A DNA stretch of 64,000 nt, taken from the NCBI GenBank assembly GCA_022494885.1, contig JAGVSM010004975.1, positions 62,001 through 126,000 on the forward strand, in the 5' to 3' direction. Within the stretch, counting starts at the first letter, position 1. Every line of letters begins with the position of its first letter. Origin of the DNA: Micrasema longulum. Its lineage: Eukaryota > Arthropoda > Insecta > Trichoptera > Brachycentridae. The notes beneath the pieces were generated by a model. The model saw nothing but the letters and a program-made list of their open reading frames with translations. It ran no database searches and had not been told where the DNA came from. Both the position numbers and the translations under genes were made by a program. Positions 35,601-41,689 of this stretch are shown here, one piece after another.

Positions 35601-37812
35601 TTTTTGTAGACAAGGCTGGATTCAACCCCCTAGGGAGCTGTTAATATTAACATATCACAACAGACATGATTTTTTACAGAAGGGAATATAGTTGTTTAGG
35701 CATCCACAGGGCATATGACCTGTCGTTGGCTGATTTAAGTGGCTACTTTACACACTGTGCAACATTCACCATTCTGACTATATTTGAACATATATATTTC
35801 TTCGACTCTTCCATCTGTCAAAGCGTCAACAGCTTTTCCATCTGTTTTGCACGTTGTGATGTTTGACTTTAAAAGAAAGACCAGAAAGAGGCATTTTTAA
35901 AGGTGAACGCTGTTTGGTGAAAGCTATTTACCAATAAAAGCGTTGGCGTCGCGGCGTCGACTGCCTGTTTTCTACGACAATATGACCTAAATTTTGGAAC
36001 CCCGTGACCCTTCCACGGAACCCCAAGGTTCCACGGAACACCTTTTAGGAACCGCTGCTGTAGAGCTTCACGGTACATAGGCCATGTTACGTACTGTGCG
36101 TTCAATATTCGTAAATACTCTGTAAGTAACAATTATAGTGATTTTGTGGAAATGTAAGATGTAGTTAGCAAAAGTAACGAATAATGTTAATAGAATACCA
36201 TATCAATAAAATGTAGTGTATAATTATTTTCATTTCTCTTTTACACGTACAACGTCCAATTAAATTTTAGTCAATGGGTATAATAAAAGTACAAAAATAA
36301 TTAGACATATTTCTACAAGTCATAAAATATATCATTAAGCGGTTTTAATATTTTAAAAGTAGGTATTGAATACATAAAATAATGTTTAAAGTTTTTGATA
36401 TGGTAAGAGACAATCAGTGGACCAGCGAAAGTATCAAAGTAACGGATGCAGGAAAAATAATTGTGGAGCTATAACTGAATTGAGCCGGTCATGTTTCTCG
36501 GATGCCGGATGGTAGATGGACAAAAAGTGATGGACTGGAGGCTGAGAACAGGACGCAGAAGCGTAGGGAAGCCCCAGACCAGACGGTTCGACGACATCAG
36601 AAGAATTGCGGGTCCAAAGTGGCAAAGGGTGGCGACTGACAGGCGATTGTGGAGGTCCAAACGAGAGGCCTTTGTGGACTCAAGAAGAAGGCTGAGTTAG
36701 CAAGTTTAGTAAGTAAGATGCAAAGCCATATTAGTTGCAGAAATTATATTTTTTGGCACCTCAGGTTTAATCAGTGGTTCCCCGTAGATGACAATTCTTT
36801 CATGATGTAAATATGATGCTTTGTGATGTAAAGCATCATATTTACATCATGAAAGAATCATGGAGACATACTGAACTTTGACCGAGTGAGAATTCAGGGT
36901 TTAGAGGAAAGTATAATTATTATTATTGAGCACGCCTATCAGCAGCAAACAGATGTTATTATGGCTTGTTTAAACATCTGGGATCTAAATTGCTCACTAA
37001 AAAAACTAAGACCATTATTTACAAAACTCTACTCAGACCGGTCATTGTATACGGTGCCGAATGCTGGGTTATCACCAAAAGAGATGAAAATATGGTATTA
37101 GGATTTGAAAGAAAAATATTAACAAAGATATTTGGTGCTGTCAACCATAACGGGGTGTGGAGGAGAAGGTTTAATCACGAATTAGAGGCACTGTATGGCA
37201 AACCCAACATAGCACAATTCATCAAAATAAGAAGATTACAATAGTTGGGTCATGTGCACAGAATAAATGATAACCGTACCCCAAAAAAGATTATTTATAC
37301 CACTCCGGAAGGCAGACGAAGCAGAGGCAGACCAAAATTAAGATGGCTAGATAATGTGGAAAGTGACATTAGAGCAATTAGCCTGACGAACTGGAGAAGA
37401 GCCGCAGGGTGCAGGGACGAATGGAGACACATTCTGGAGGAGTCCAGGGCCCACAATGGGCTGAAGCGCCACTGATGATGATAATGATGATAATTAGCAT
37501 TGTAATAACTATTTAGTAATGTTCTGTAAAAGAGAACGTTGTTAAAAGACTCCTTAGGCGAGAGTTTTATATATTTTAGAAGCCTTCGGGGTTGGCTAAA
37601 GCATTGACTTTCTCTGGGAGGTTTTGGAGTTCACAGTAAGTTGAATTCCGTAATTTACCCCATAATTAGGCCGTACTGCCAGTTGTGGCGCCAAACAATA
37701 CAAGATTTTCCAAGCGATTGAATAGGGAATAAACAAAAGGTGACTAACAACACACATACCTGAACTGATGATCATGGTCGATGTCATTGTAGTCATGTGG
37801 CTTAGAATCCAT
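2526..37812 (-). CDS. Oxysterol-binding protein-related protein, short ORP2/ORP1 type, 8 coding exons
   Basis: Coding exons in transcript order are 37812-37760, 8027-7807, 6337-6079, 5233-5027, 4324-4090, 3933-3805, 3539-3316 and 2634-2526. All junctions are GT-AG and phase-compatible; the lengths sum to 1437 nt, i.e. 478 residues plus stop. Human ORP2 is about 480 residues, so the model looks complete. There is no PH or ankyrin region: the product is essentially the lipid-transfer (ORD) barrel. Visible landmarks are PMFSRNDF (~24-31), GKPFNPRLGETYE (106-118), the ORP fingerprint EQVSHHPP (129-136), FWGKSVE, CCVHNIIVGRLWMEQYG, LYGKWT and a C-terminal NPYT..DWLYNGGYWDRNY segment. By family knowledge it exchanges sterol and phosphoinositide (PI4P/PI(4,5)P2) between membranes at contact sites. 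The N-terminus contains DYNDID, a weak FFAT-like core (inference). ORP2 versus ORP1-short orthology is not resolved here. No other host gene is visible as a neighbour. Confidence 0.95.
3316..3539 (-). CDS. ORP coding exon 7
   Basis: Starts YYQFTSFAMSLNELE, then TDSRLRPDVRCLERGDVDGAA and an EKTRLEDKQRSCRKQAKK helix typical of the ORP C-terminus. Acceptor ATTCGCAG|TAT, donor CCGAG|GTTAGC. Overlapping open frames on both strands are shadows of this GC-richer exon. Confidence 0.94.
3805..3933 (-). CDS. ORP coding exon 6
   Basis: 43 codons in phase 0, SDEPPIPEPADGEIPKSDST and on to TTLWEATPRPDNSSE. Acceptor TCAACAG|TCT, donor GTGAA|GTATGT. The longest open frame here is a shadow; the true frame follows from the splice phases and similarity to ORP1/2 (LLWR..PRPPNS). 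Confidence 0.92.
4090..4324 (-). CDS. ORP coding exon 5
   Basis: Begins KKKINFLYGKWTDFIKC, then a Gly/Ala/Asp-rich variable linker (EDGAGGSGDGGGKAGGDS) in the place where vertebrate ORP1/2 carry a charged linker. Ends in phase 0 at CAAGAA|GTAAGA. Confidence 0.92.
4605..4850 (+). mobile_element. Possible non-LTR retrotransposon C-terminal remnant
   Basis: Lies in an ORP intron. The frame gives MPFRRAVIPAVWNAIPDVLL with a following FKAHLLEF, resembling the RSxxxxxxWNxLPxxI...FKxxL end of non-LTR ORFs. Short and decayed. Confidence 0.35.
5027..5233 (-). CDS. ORP coding exon 4
   Basis: Encodes WGEAYTWSNVNCCVHNII and onward to DLHRVEGFIFDH. Acceptor CTTTCAG|A; donor CACAA|GTTTGT. The split codon AA+T gives Asn, yielding DHNKKKINFLYGKW across the junction, which matches the family pattern. 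Confidence 0.93.
5388..5460 (+). repeat. tRNA-derived SINE head, family S1
   Basis: GAGCCCCCTGTGATGTAATC..., box-A-like TGTAATCACTAAG and box-B-like GGTTAGATTACC. Two related copies lie at 27888 and 45993. Confidence 0.55.
5505..5850 (-). mobile_element. LINE 3' end, family A (5'-truncated)
   Basis: Reverse strand encodes LPLSIKTI..EKMFKKAIKK, then a 3' UTR ending GTCCTCGACATGGGTAACC. Same end as the copies at 19675-20060 (minus) and 46390-47490 (plus). Lies in the intron between ORP exons 3 and 4. Confidence 0.7.
6079..6337 (-). CDS. ORP coding exon 3 with EQVSHHPP signature
   Basis: Encodes ~92-177. It carries GKPFNP.LGETYE and then the diagnostic EQVSHHPP motif, whose two His residues contact phosphoinositide head groups in studied ORPs (family knowledge). 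Acceptor TTTTTTACAG|GT, donor CCCAG|GTTAGT. Confidence 0.97.
6507..6605 (-). repeat. Inverted flank of the Penelope-like fragment, left arm
   Basis: About 95 bp matching, in reverse complement, 7090-7185 at roughly 90% identity by eye (shared GTGTGTTGGATTTGTTCTGA and GCAGGAGCCATCTT). Its hammerhead-like core is mutated. Confidence 0.7.
6640..7105 (-). pseudogene. Penelope-like element, C-terminal GIY-YIG endonuclease remnant
   Basis: Minus strand first gives AVYKLSCQGCDKVYIGQTAN, the GIY-YIG entry of Penelope-like elements, where VYIGQT stands for the YxG/YIG pair. A frame break follows near 6880, then DTGHFFAFEPKILYKPSNY and a downstream LNSTWFPAL, as in the C-terminus of this family. The reverse transcriptase part is missing. 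The fragment is a dead 5'-truncated copy in the ORP intron between exons 2 and 3, bounded by inverted arms. Confidence 0.75.
7090..7185 (+). ncRNA. Penelope-type terminal arm with hammerhead-like core (decayed)
   Basis: CTGAAGA at 7108-7114 and CGAAAC at 7134-7139, followed by GTC, match the conserved boxes of hammerhead motifs known from Penelope-like elements. Stem II (GGCTCC...GGTATCC) pairs poorly, so activity is doubtful. Confidence 0.45.
7213..7363. mobile_element. 151-bp MITE with TA duplication
   Basis: Ends CAGGACGGCGATTAAAA and, inverted, CAGGACGATGAAAAAAC, each flanked by TA (7211-7212, 7364-7365). Size and TA target suggest a Tc1/mariner-type nonautonomous element. Confidence 0.65.
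7807..8027 (-). CDS. ORP coding exon 2
   Basis: Encodes residues ~19-91, from TSLPVPMFSRNDF through ELSKITMPVVFNEPLSFLQR to MRMRYIA, closely resembling the start of the ORD in ORP1/ORP2. Acceptor TTTCCAG|G, donor GCTG|GTAATC; the trailing G combines with the next exon to make Gly. Confidence 0.95.
8370..9186. mobile_element. M3 element copy split by a LINE fragment
   Basis: Shares AAAAAATGTTTTCTTACACG and GAGCATTA with four other copies, and the right end CACTGAAC..CTTATTC. Between 8470 and about 8845 it is interrupted by a LINE remnant, after which M3 sequence (ACTTTGAAACGTCAC..GTTC) resumes. Confidence 0.6.
8470..8790 (-). mobile_element. LINE C-terminal remnant nested in M3
   Basis: Minus strand encodes YYGYITIGSVVPKLFNLIP and a following FSTFLKIIKKQIF, the pattern near the end of Jockey-like ORFs, with an AT-rich tail toward 8470. 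Confidence 0.5.
9190..10090. other. Intron 1 sequence without recognised feature
   Basis: AT-rich. An imperfect local inverted pair near 9510-9570 (GAAATACCATCCTTATTCTA and TTTCCATCCGTATTCTA) is the only structure noted. Confidence 0.3.
10097..10379. mobile_element. 283-bp MITE with long TIRs and TAA duplication
   Basis: Terminal inverted repeats of about 65 bp begin AGGTGATTCTAAACG, with TAA on both sides (10094-10096, 10380-10382). A 3-bp TWA target duplication is typical of PIF/Harbinger; class is inferred. Confidence 0.8.
10555..10692 (-). repeat. tRNA-derived SINE, family S2 (minus copy)
   Basis: Reverse strand begins GGTCCCGCGG, carries GGTTTCGAATC near a box B, then CCCACTCTACC and ATCTCGATTCCCA, paralleling the copy at 11686. 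Confidence 0.55.
11047..11446. mobile_element. M3 element, 400-bp full-length-looking copy
   Basis: Ends AATGAGGAACTTCAGC and, inverted, AATGAGGAAGTTCGC. The interior is noncoding and shared with copies at 8370, 39855, 52478 and 61527. Target duplication not evident. Confidence 0.65.
11520..11995 (+). mobile_element. LINE C-terminal remnant interrupted by a SINE
   Basis: The frame HGHNTR.SEKYHTQPFKTRYIG stops at the SINE; IETYKPWTEII resumes beyond it near 11868. Typical of non-LTR C-termini. Confidence 0.5.
11686..11868 (+). repeat. tRNA-derived SINE, family S2
   Basis: TGGTCCCGTGGCTAGTGTCT (box A region), CGTTCGAATCCCAC (box B), a non-tRNA body, then T- and A-runs. It interrupts a LINE reading frame. 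Confidence 0.65.
12240..12560. promoter_or_regulatory. GC-richer, CpG-containing patch in intron 1
   Basis: Stands out from its surroundings (GCGGGCGGCGCTGG, TCCTCGCGAGTACG, TTCGCTTCGCGAG). A 71-codon + frame at 12424-12639 contains PPPP, but nothing identifies it. It could be an alternative promoter or first exon, or a decayed element. Confidence 0.25.
12900..13595 (+). repeat. Two LINE 3'-UTR tails
   Basis: Pyrimidine-rich 3' UTR-like stretches end at CAAAACAAATAAATAG (13205) and at an (AAAT)n tail near 13552-13585. The open frame at 12928 is low-complexity UTR, not a gene. Confidence 0.45.
13600..14180 (+). mobile_element. Jockey-like LINE remnant, family C
   Basis: Broken frames give LGFLFRIGR, TLRILYFTYV and LEFASPAWSP-like blocks of the RT C-terminus. 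It ends with ATGTTGCGCCTTGAATCCGC, shared with 41750. Confidence 0.6.
14959..16043 (+). mobile_element. M1 nonautonomous DNA element, copy 1 (1085 bp)
   Basis: Begins CCTGGGCCCCGATTATGA and ends TCATAATCGAGGCACTGG; the ends are imperfect inverted repeats. Reverse-complement homology to 52936-53888 runs across the element, including ACTTGAAGGT and AGCGTACGTCAC-type blocks. No coding capacity. Confidence 0.75.
16437..17182. mobile_element. M2 inverted-repeat element, copy 1 (746 bp)
   Basis: Both ends carry CATAGAATTAAGAATAGTCC inverted, with a perfect 8-bp duplication ATTATATG at 16429-16436 and 17183-17190. An 8-bp target site suggests the hAT or P superfamily. No transposase reading frame. 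Confidence 0.9.
17191..18360. other. Intron 1 sequence without recognised feature
   Basis: AT-rich. The short open frames show no family resemblance. Confidence 0.3.
18368..18729. repeat. Three tandem copies of a 119-120-bp unit
   Basis: Units start GTAAACAAACAGAATGT at 18368, 18487 and 18607 and differ by only a few bases. Near-identity suggests recent expansion. Confidence 0.95.
18840..19165 (+). other. 93-codon open frame, unidentified
   Basis: The frame at 18882-19163 contains GGKAGILPRLMGLRKC and SGKYGKIIFPDTRQ. It lacks a supported start or splice context and is probably chance or repeat-derived. Confidence 0.15.
19675..20065 (-). mobile_element. LINE 3' end, family A
   Basis: Reverse strand reads LPLSIKTIT.EKRFKKAIKKW followed by a UTR ending at GTCGGCACGCGTAACCC. 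Parallel to 5505-5850. Confidence 0.7.
20740..21320 (+). mobile_element. Non-LTR RT C-terminal remnant
   Basis: The frame at 20804 contains DCAELLSLITIHVPARICGR and LFHVPISKTSYVKNAFFRR, matching the PELL..I...VP.R..R...F..P...T.Y module of CR1/Jockey-type ORFs. It ends with CCCAAATAAAATAAAATAAC. Confidence 0.75.
21915..22310 (+). mobile_element. RTE-like LINE C-terminal remnant
   Basis: LEKTILLGSVGCARSRGRQ followed by PTRW, then in another frame SLRRAQDRSRWRETVH-like residues and a CATGAGACACGGATTAAAG end with an ATAATAATAATT tail. RGRQ/P..RW is an RTE-clade hallmark. Frameshifted and dead. Confidence 0.75.
22380..22590. other. GC-richer segment with CAGTGC/GCACTG words
   Basis: Contains CGCAGTGCTGCACGGCACG and CTACAGTGCGCGGCACTCC. 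Suggests a decayed inverted-repeat element, but clean termini were not found. Confidence 0.2.
22590..22966 (+). mobile_element. LINE C-terminal remnant with A-rich tail
   Basis: HEHNHNTREKNKIRLPFRK and SILFKAIKKYYEMEK resemble the HxHxTR...N.LP end of Jockey-like ORFs. The tail is TTTAAATAAAATAAAAATAA. Confidence 0.6.
23850..23915 (+). repeat. Short dispersed repeat M4
   Basis: GTAGTCTGGTAAAACGCAC here recurs at 39715 with flanking similarity (GAGGCAG/AAGGCTG and ATACGA). Confidence 0.5.
23927..23990. repeat. (AC)n/(AT)n microsatellite
   Basis: Interrupted ACACAC and ATATAT runs. Confidence 0.9.
24660..25800 (+). mobile_element. Possible LINE 3' region with AAATAAAT tail
   Basis: A pyrimidine-rich UTR-like stretch at 25440-25800 ends CCCAAATAAAAATAAATAAA. 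An 80-codon frame at 24669 is not identified. Confidence 0.35.
26380..27065 (+). mobile_element. LINE C-terminal remnant
   Basis: NMPKFNTKHFEKSYVYHG followed by INFYNNLPDEIK matches the terminal module F..S....G...YN.LP..IK. Interrupted TG repeats (26775-26880) lie in the downstream region. Confidence 0.65.
27888..28022 (+). repeat. tRNA-derived SINE, family S1
   Basis: CGGCCCCCGCGTTGTAATGG head, AATTCGATTCCTAG box B, then ACAAGCCATTCACC body and an A-rich end. Related to copies at 5388 and 45993. Confidence 0.55.
28288..28645 (-). mobile_element. Poly(A)-tailed retroelement 3' end
   Basis: On the minus strand a UTR with CTCAAATAAAGGTATTT runs into an uninterrupted A-tract of about 25 (28290-28313). 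The long tract and intact signal indicate a relatively recent insertion. Confidence 0.6.
29543..30669 (+). pseudogene. Tc1-type DD34E transposase, two frame breaks and one intron
   Basis: Starts MESAKQMSIAIKSKIITLSQ. The N-terminus holds paired helix-turn-helix regions (ISRRVGYSEGAVRFLLKKI and TAPEIHAEV..TVSRRLL). VVFSDES has the first catalytic Asp. A ~25-nt insertion with local duplication of TTCAACCTTT near 30012-30040 then shifts the frame; LFGPDGRKIVRRKRGERYHP continues in the next one. FQDDSAPCH has the second Asp, and a 72-bp GT-AG intron (30330-30401, phase 0) follows ART. After it come WPGNSPDLNPIENLW with the Glu, then a second break in an A10 run near 30512, and a tail ending at TAA. 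Cut-and-paste at TA is family knowledge. This copy cannot make active enzyme. Confidence 0.9.
30330..30401 (+). other. 72-bp intron in the Tc1 transposase
   Basis: GTGAGT donor and a T-rich TTTTTTTATAG acceptor. Unspliced it carries an in-frame TGA. Spliced, the spacing from the second Asp to Glu is exactly 34 residues. Minos, another Tc1-like element, also has a short intron (known). Confidence 0.8.
31925..32170 (-). mobile_element. Non-LTR RT C-terminal remnant
   Basis: LDKIQNRFLKLLDRKSLTYF followed by a HSLTSLTKRKSISDHVYV-type block matches the L..IQ.RF..L.........L..L..RR...D module. Truncated at both ends. Confidence 0.65.
32411..32440 (+). other. G-quadruplex-type motif
   Basis: Four G runs (GGG, GGGG, GGGG, GGGGG at 32415-32436) with loops of 1-3 bases, in AT-rich surroundings within intron 1. 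On the transcribed gene it is C-rich RNA, since ORP is on the minus strand. Confidence 0.6.
32500..34735. other. Intron 1 stretch, mostly unassigned
   Basis: AT-rich. A GC-richer part at 33290-33490 holds a minus-strand 107-codon frame with QHPPRLEVPPSNLFKMSC, unrecognised and possibly LINE-derived. Confidence 0.25.
34744..34941 (+). other. 65-codon GC-richer open frame, unidentified
   Basis: MRDTFQSGPQYGGSGGASGR and then Ser-rich sequence ending PLPPDYRKIKLIE. Composition differs from its surroundings. No splice signals strong enough to call it an exon. Could be an old element piece. Confidence 0.2.
35585..35835 (+). repeat. M5 repeat, copy A (order Y-link-X)
   Basis: Block Y (TTTGTCCAAATTTTTGTAGA...ATTAACATAT) is followed by block X (GGCATCCACAGGGCATATGA...CATTCACCATTCTG). 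Both blocks recur inverted at 43808-44219, in the opposite relative order. Confidence 0.75.
36470..36705 (+). mobile_element. RTE-clade LINE C-terminal remnant
   Basis: KVMDWRLRTGRRSVGKPQTR and RRIAGPKWQRVATDRRLWR match the GRRSxGRPxTRW..D...AG..W...A.DR..W end of RTE endonuclease-reverse transcriptase polyproteins. Confidence 0.85.
36794..36858. repeat. Perfect 29-bp inverted repeat with 7-nt loop
   Basis: Arms 36794-36822 and 36830-36858 are exact reverse complements; the loop is GTGATGT. It lies in sequence resembling the LINE at 40490-40560 (CAGTGGTTCCCCG...GATGTAAAGCATCA), so it probably arose by foldback copying within that remnant. Confidence 0.95.
36960..37475 (+). mobile_element. 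RTE-clade LINE C-terminal fragment, nearly open
   Basis: MFKHLGSKLLTKKTK, then RPVIVYGAECWVITKRDE and RKILTKIFGAVNHNGVWRRR. One stop (TAG in place of the expected Trp of WxGHV) at 37242-37244 is followed by LGHVHRINDNRTPKK and GRRSRGRPKLRWLDNVESD, ending at TGA 37473. It ends ~285 bp from ORP exon 1. A GATGATAATGATGATAAT tail follows, as in RTE elements. Confidence 0.9.
37760..37812 (-). CDS. ORP coding exon 1 (start codon)
   Basis: ATG at 37812-37810 in the context GAACATGG, followed by 17 codons (MDSKPHDYNDIDHDHQF) and two bases, then donor AG|GTATGTG. An in-frame TGA lies 45 nt upstream (37857-37855), so this is the natural start of this reading frame. Phase 2 matches the single base needed by the exon at 8027 and gives Arg-Thr-Ser-Leu-Pro; human ORP2 has a similar HRTSLPAPMF junction. 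The exon is about 29.7 kb from the next one. An alternative first exon inside that intron cannot be excluded. Confidence 0.82.
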
Positions 37813-38065
37813 GTTCCCGCGCTCGCGGGCTTCACTTAAAGCGCTCCTACGAGTTCACCATACATTACTTCACTCGAGTCACTTCCTCTAATTATAGTCA
37901 CTGCTCACTGCCTATATCGAGAGTCACTTAAGCCGCTACCGCTACCTAACGCCGGATCACTCCTGCTGGATGGGAACAACGGAGAGAGAATTCGATTTAA
38001 TATCGACTGCGATAAAACCAACACTTCACCTCTACCTACGGGGTGGGGGCGGGGGGCGAATAATC
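37813..38065 (-). promoter_or_regulatory. Probable ORP 5' UTR and promoter region
   Basis: Less AT-rich stretch directly upstream of the start codon. A G-rich run (GGGGTGGGGGCGGGGGG, 38040-38056 on +) lies about 230 bp from the ATG. No TATA box or initiator is certain. Assignment rests on position only. Confidence 0.35.
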
Positions 38066-39170
38066 ATTCATTGCGATGTATCTCATCCAATACTTTACAA
38101 GCATTTGCGTTTCAAGCAAAATTACGGGAGTGAAGTTTACATTACAGGTATGGTAGTATACGGGGACACAAATAAAATTAGAAGATTTACAACAAATAGC
38201 TCAATAAAACATTTTAGGATAAGTACCCACTACGAAAATAATAGGTAAATAATTTAATTTCACCACTAAAAATTATCCTGCAAATGTAACGAATATATAT
38301 GTATATTACACATTAAGCGTTTTTTGCGGTGATGATATATGACAAATTTATAAACAAAAATCATTTCCCTTAAACAATTAATGAATTAAAATTATTTGTT
38401 CATCACGTTACATAAAAAAACGTCAAAATCGTATGACAATAACCTGTTAAAAAAGTGTTTTTTTAGGCACAATAAAATAATTGAAAATATTACATATAAG
38501 TAAAATATGGGTAGAAACATTAAACTACCAAAAATATTCATTTTTCAAACCTCAATCATACGATAGTAATACGAGAATAAATAAATATTAAATTTATGGT
38601 AAAAAATACAAGATATCTTACATGTTCCCGATAAATGTTACTGGTAATGAGAGGGTTAAAAGAATAAAAAGTCAACAGTATTATATTCTAGTACCTATTA
38701 TTTTACAATTTTTCAATGTGTTTTTAAGGACATTAATAATTTTATGTATAGTAAAACAAAGCAAAAGGAATATAATATTAAGCAAAAACAAAAATTAATA
38801 GTAAAGTTGTGATTATAAATTCCGTTATCCGTTCTCCAAGGAATAAGTTTATCTTTTGGTAAGCTGCCTTAGAACCTTTCTAGGAAAGGCTCCCGCATAT
38901 ACAAATAAGCCCAGGATAAACGGAGAGAGTACAAATGGAAAGGAAGGGTAACCGATATCAAGGTTCTATTGATACAGAAAACTGGTATCACACAAACGAA
39001 TGGCTAACTAAAATACATACAACATAATCTTGTCTTTTACATTGATGTTGTACAAACCAACGCCAATTTATCAAACGAATATTTTCTACATACAAACCTG
39101 TATTATATTATATTATAATAAGTATTGTTTAAAATATGTTATTTTTTTATACATTTCGAGAAAGGGAGGT
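38066..39170. other. Region upstream of ORP without recognised feature
   Basis: AT-rich; no homology seen. Confidence 0.3.
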
Positions 39171-39173
39171 ATA

Positions 39174-39474
39174 GTAGACGCTCTCTTAACCGGCACCGCT
39201 TTAACCGGCCTCTTCTAGGAATGCCTCTTTTGGAGTGATGTGTGGCTTATTCCTGTACATATATTTTACAGTTTGCGAAATGTTATTTTTTAATGTGTGA
39301 GTTTCTAATACATAATAAAAGTTCTGTTTTCTTAGTGTTTAGAAAAAAATGTGTTTTTTTTCTTCCTTGCGAAAGTGTTTTTTTAAATGGGTTTTTACTA
39401 ACTTCTCTTCAACCGGCTTTTTCGTTATCCGGCCCTGGGTCGGTCCCGTTAAGGCCGGTTAAGAGAGCGTCTAC
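39174..39474. mobile_element. 301-bp MITE, pogo/Tigger-like
   Basis: Ends GTAGACGCTCTCTTAACCGG inverted on both sides, with subterminal CCGGC words. TA precedes the left end; the right flank reads AA. The TIR start resembles Tc1-pogo type elements (inference). Confidence 0.8.
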
Positions 39475-39711
39475 AAATAATAATAAATTAAAAATATAAA
39501 TATGAAAAACATATTAAATATACAATAATAAATATTTATATAGTCATTTTTACAATCTAATAACAATAAATTATGGAGTCCACTATGCAATTTATATCAG
39601 AAAAGTAGAAGCCATTTTTTTTTCAAACATGCCAACAGGTCCGTGGAAAATCTTGATCCGTACTGAACAACGTATACAACTATGAAGATCGTAATAAATA
39701 TTCTTAAGGCT

Positions 39712-39775
39712 GTAGTCTGGTAAAACGCACGCAAAATGAGGAAATCATACGACTTTAGGATTTAAAAACGAATGT
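39712..39775 (+). repeat. Short dispersed repeat M4, second copy
   Basis: GTAGTCTGGTAAAACGCAC with neighbouring sequence as at 23850. Confidence 0.5.
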
Positions 39776-39854
39776 TTTTTTACAACGCGCAATAATAAAA
39801 AAACATATTAGATAAAAACAATAATTTTAAAAATTAATTTAGCAATGCGTAATA

Positions 39855-40015
39855 TAATAAGGAAGTTCAGTGCTACGGTAAATTGGATCAAAAAATGTTT
39901 TCTTACACGCGGTAAAAATTAGAGCAATTAATTGTCAAGGGAAGTTTCTCTAAAATGTGTGAAAACATTAATAAAAATGAACTACGTCACAAGTTCTTAC
40001 GAAGCAACCAATTTA
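39855..40015 (+). mobile_element. M3 element, truncated copy
   Basis: AAGGAAGTTCAGTGCTACGG, AAAAAATGTTTTCTTACACG and AATGAACTACGTCAC follow the M3 order. No right end found. Confidence 0.6.
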
Positions 40016-40419
40016 AGAGTGTTGCGATACATCATTACACTATTCGTTATTGGAAGGCCCTAGATAGTGATAGTGAATAATCTTTATTACGACTTTTTTT
40101 AAGTATTGTTGTTAAAAGTATTTTTTTAAGTTTGAGAAAAAAGTTAAGGCACAATAATAGTATTTAAAAAAAAATTAATGCCAAATTTATACTTATGCAA
40201 GGAAAACTCTCCAGCAATTTTTTCGCTTACACGGTACTCTGTGGAATGTATCCCCTATGTAAAAGAAGGTTCCAGAGTATAGATTTTTTAAAATAAATAT
40301 TTGTATTCTTGAAATTTACAAACATTTTTGAATTTTGAAGCAATTTTCTTTAAGTGGTTCCAGTGAGCCCAGGTCTATAAAGAGCATGCCTACTGTGTGG
40401 AAGGCGAGAGTTTACATTT

Positions 40420-40725
40420 TGCTAAATCTTCCCTTCCAAGCCCAGATCCGTAAAGCATCGGGCCATTAGGTAGGCGGCGAGCTCTTTAACATCCTCAGAT
40501 TTAACCAGTGGTTCCCCGAGGATGAGGCTCCTTTTATGATGTAAAGCATCACATTCACATAAAACGTGTATAAGTGTTTCCTCGTCTGCACAGCAGAACC
40601 TACATCTACAAGTTTCGGAAAGGTTCATTCAAGCGAGGTGTTTGTTCAATCTGCAGTGCCCTGTAAGGGCTCTTGTGATAACACTCAAGGCCTCGGACAG
40701 CACTGACCCAGTAATATTTTGTTTC
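40420..40725 (-). mobile_element. R1/LOA/I-type LINE C-terminus (RNase H end and CCHC-like finger)
   Basis: ITRALTGHCRLNKHLA, an in-frame TGA, then MNLSETCRCRFCCADEETLI, followed by HVLCECDALHHKR: the C-C-H-C finger after RNase H in R1/LOA-like elements. The frame closes at 40422-40424. Confidence 0.8.
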
Positions 40726-41689
40726 GTATGTGTCTATATAATTGTTGCTAGTGCTTTTTTATTGTTCCAAAAATAAAGAAATAATTCTTCCGATGCTTTA
40801 TCCCAGCAACATTTTTTAATTACGTAGTATTTCTGATACAATTTCATGAAATACATACTATTAATCATCGAAGATTGACATTCGTAAGTCCATTAGTTTT
40901 ATTGGGTGGATGGCATTAGTCAAAGTTTGTCAATAGAAAATAAAGGTCAGTTCACGTTTTACCGATATAAGTTAATAAGAAAACATTTCGTGAACTTGAA
41001 TATTTTTATACAGCAGTTTGCGGATTATTAGTATTGACATAGGTATATTTACATTTTAAAATAATTATTTACGTATTATACACTTTGTTTGCTGCACTAT
41101 ATTGCCAAGTAATGTCGACTGGTTTAAGGTCAATCGACCTATTTATAACTATTAGCTATTGTATTGTCTTCTGAAGACGGGTCAGTTGACCTAAACCGGC
41201 GGACATAATTAAAAGTAAATACCACAAAAATAAAATTTATGAACGTTGGGAGAAAAAATACGCCCCAATGATACAATAGCAATATTTATGATGAAGCTAT
41301 AAATTCCGTGGATTAAATAAAATATCTTGGGAGTATACAAGACGATGGACAAACAATTTTTTTGTTTATTTATCAACATCAAGATACAGTTATGATACAA
41401 ATACACACCTACTCGGATACAAATACACACAAACACACCCATTTACAAATATATTATGTATCTTTATAAACCTTCTGTACGTGTGGTGTCACTGAACTTC
41501 TCCTAAACGGCTTAACCGATTTACGTGCGGTTTTCGGTAAAATGTAGATGTTTACGCTGTGCATGTTCGTAGATATTAAACTTTTCAATCAAATCTGTAA
41601 AAAGTTAGAAGCATAAATCTTTTTTTTATCGACCTACCAGGGTTGCATTCGACGAGAATGTAAATACAAGGTTTTTTATACAAGTTTCA

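Noticed and set aside
36434..36660. Minus-strand 63-codon frames over the RTE remnant
   Set aside because: The plus frame carries the recognisable RTE C-terminal motif.
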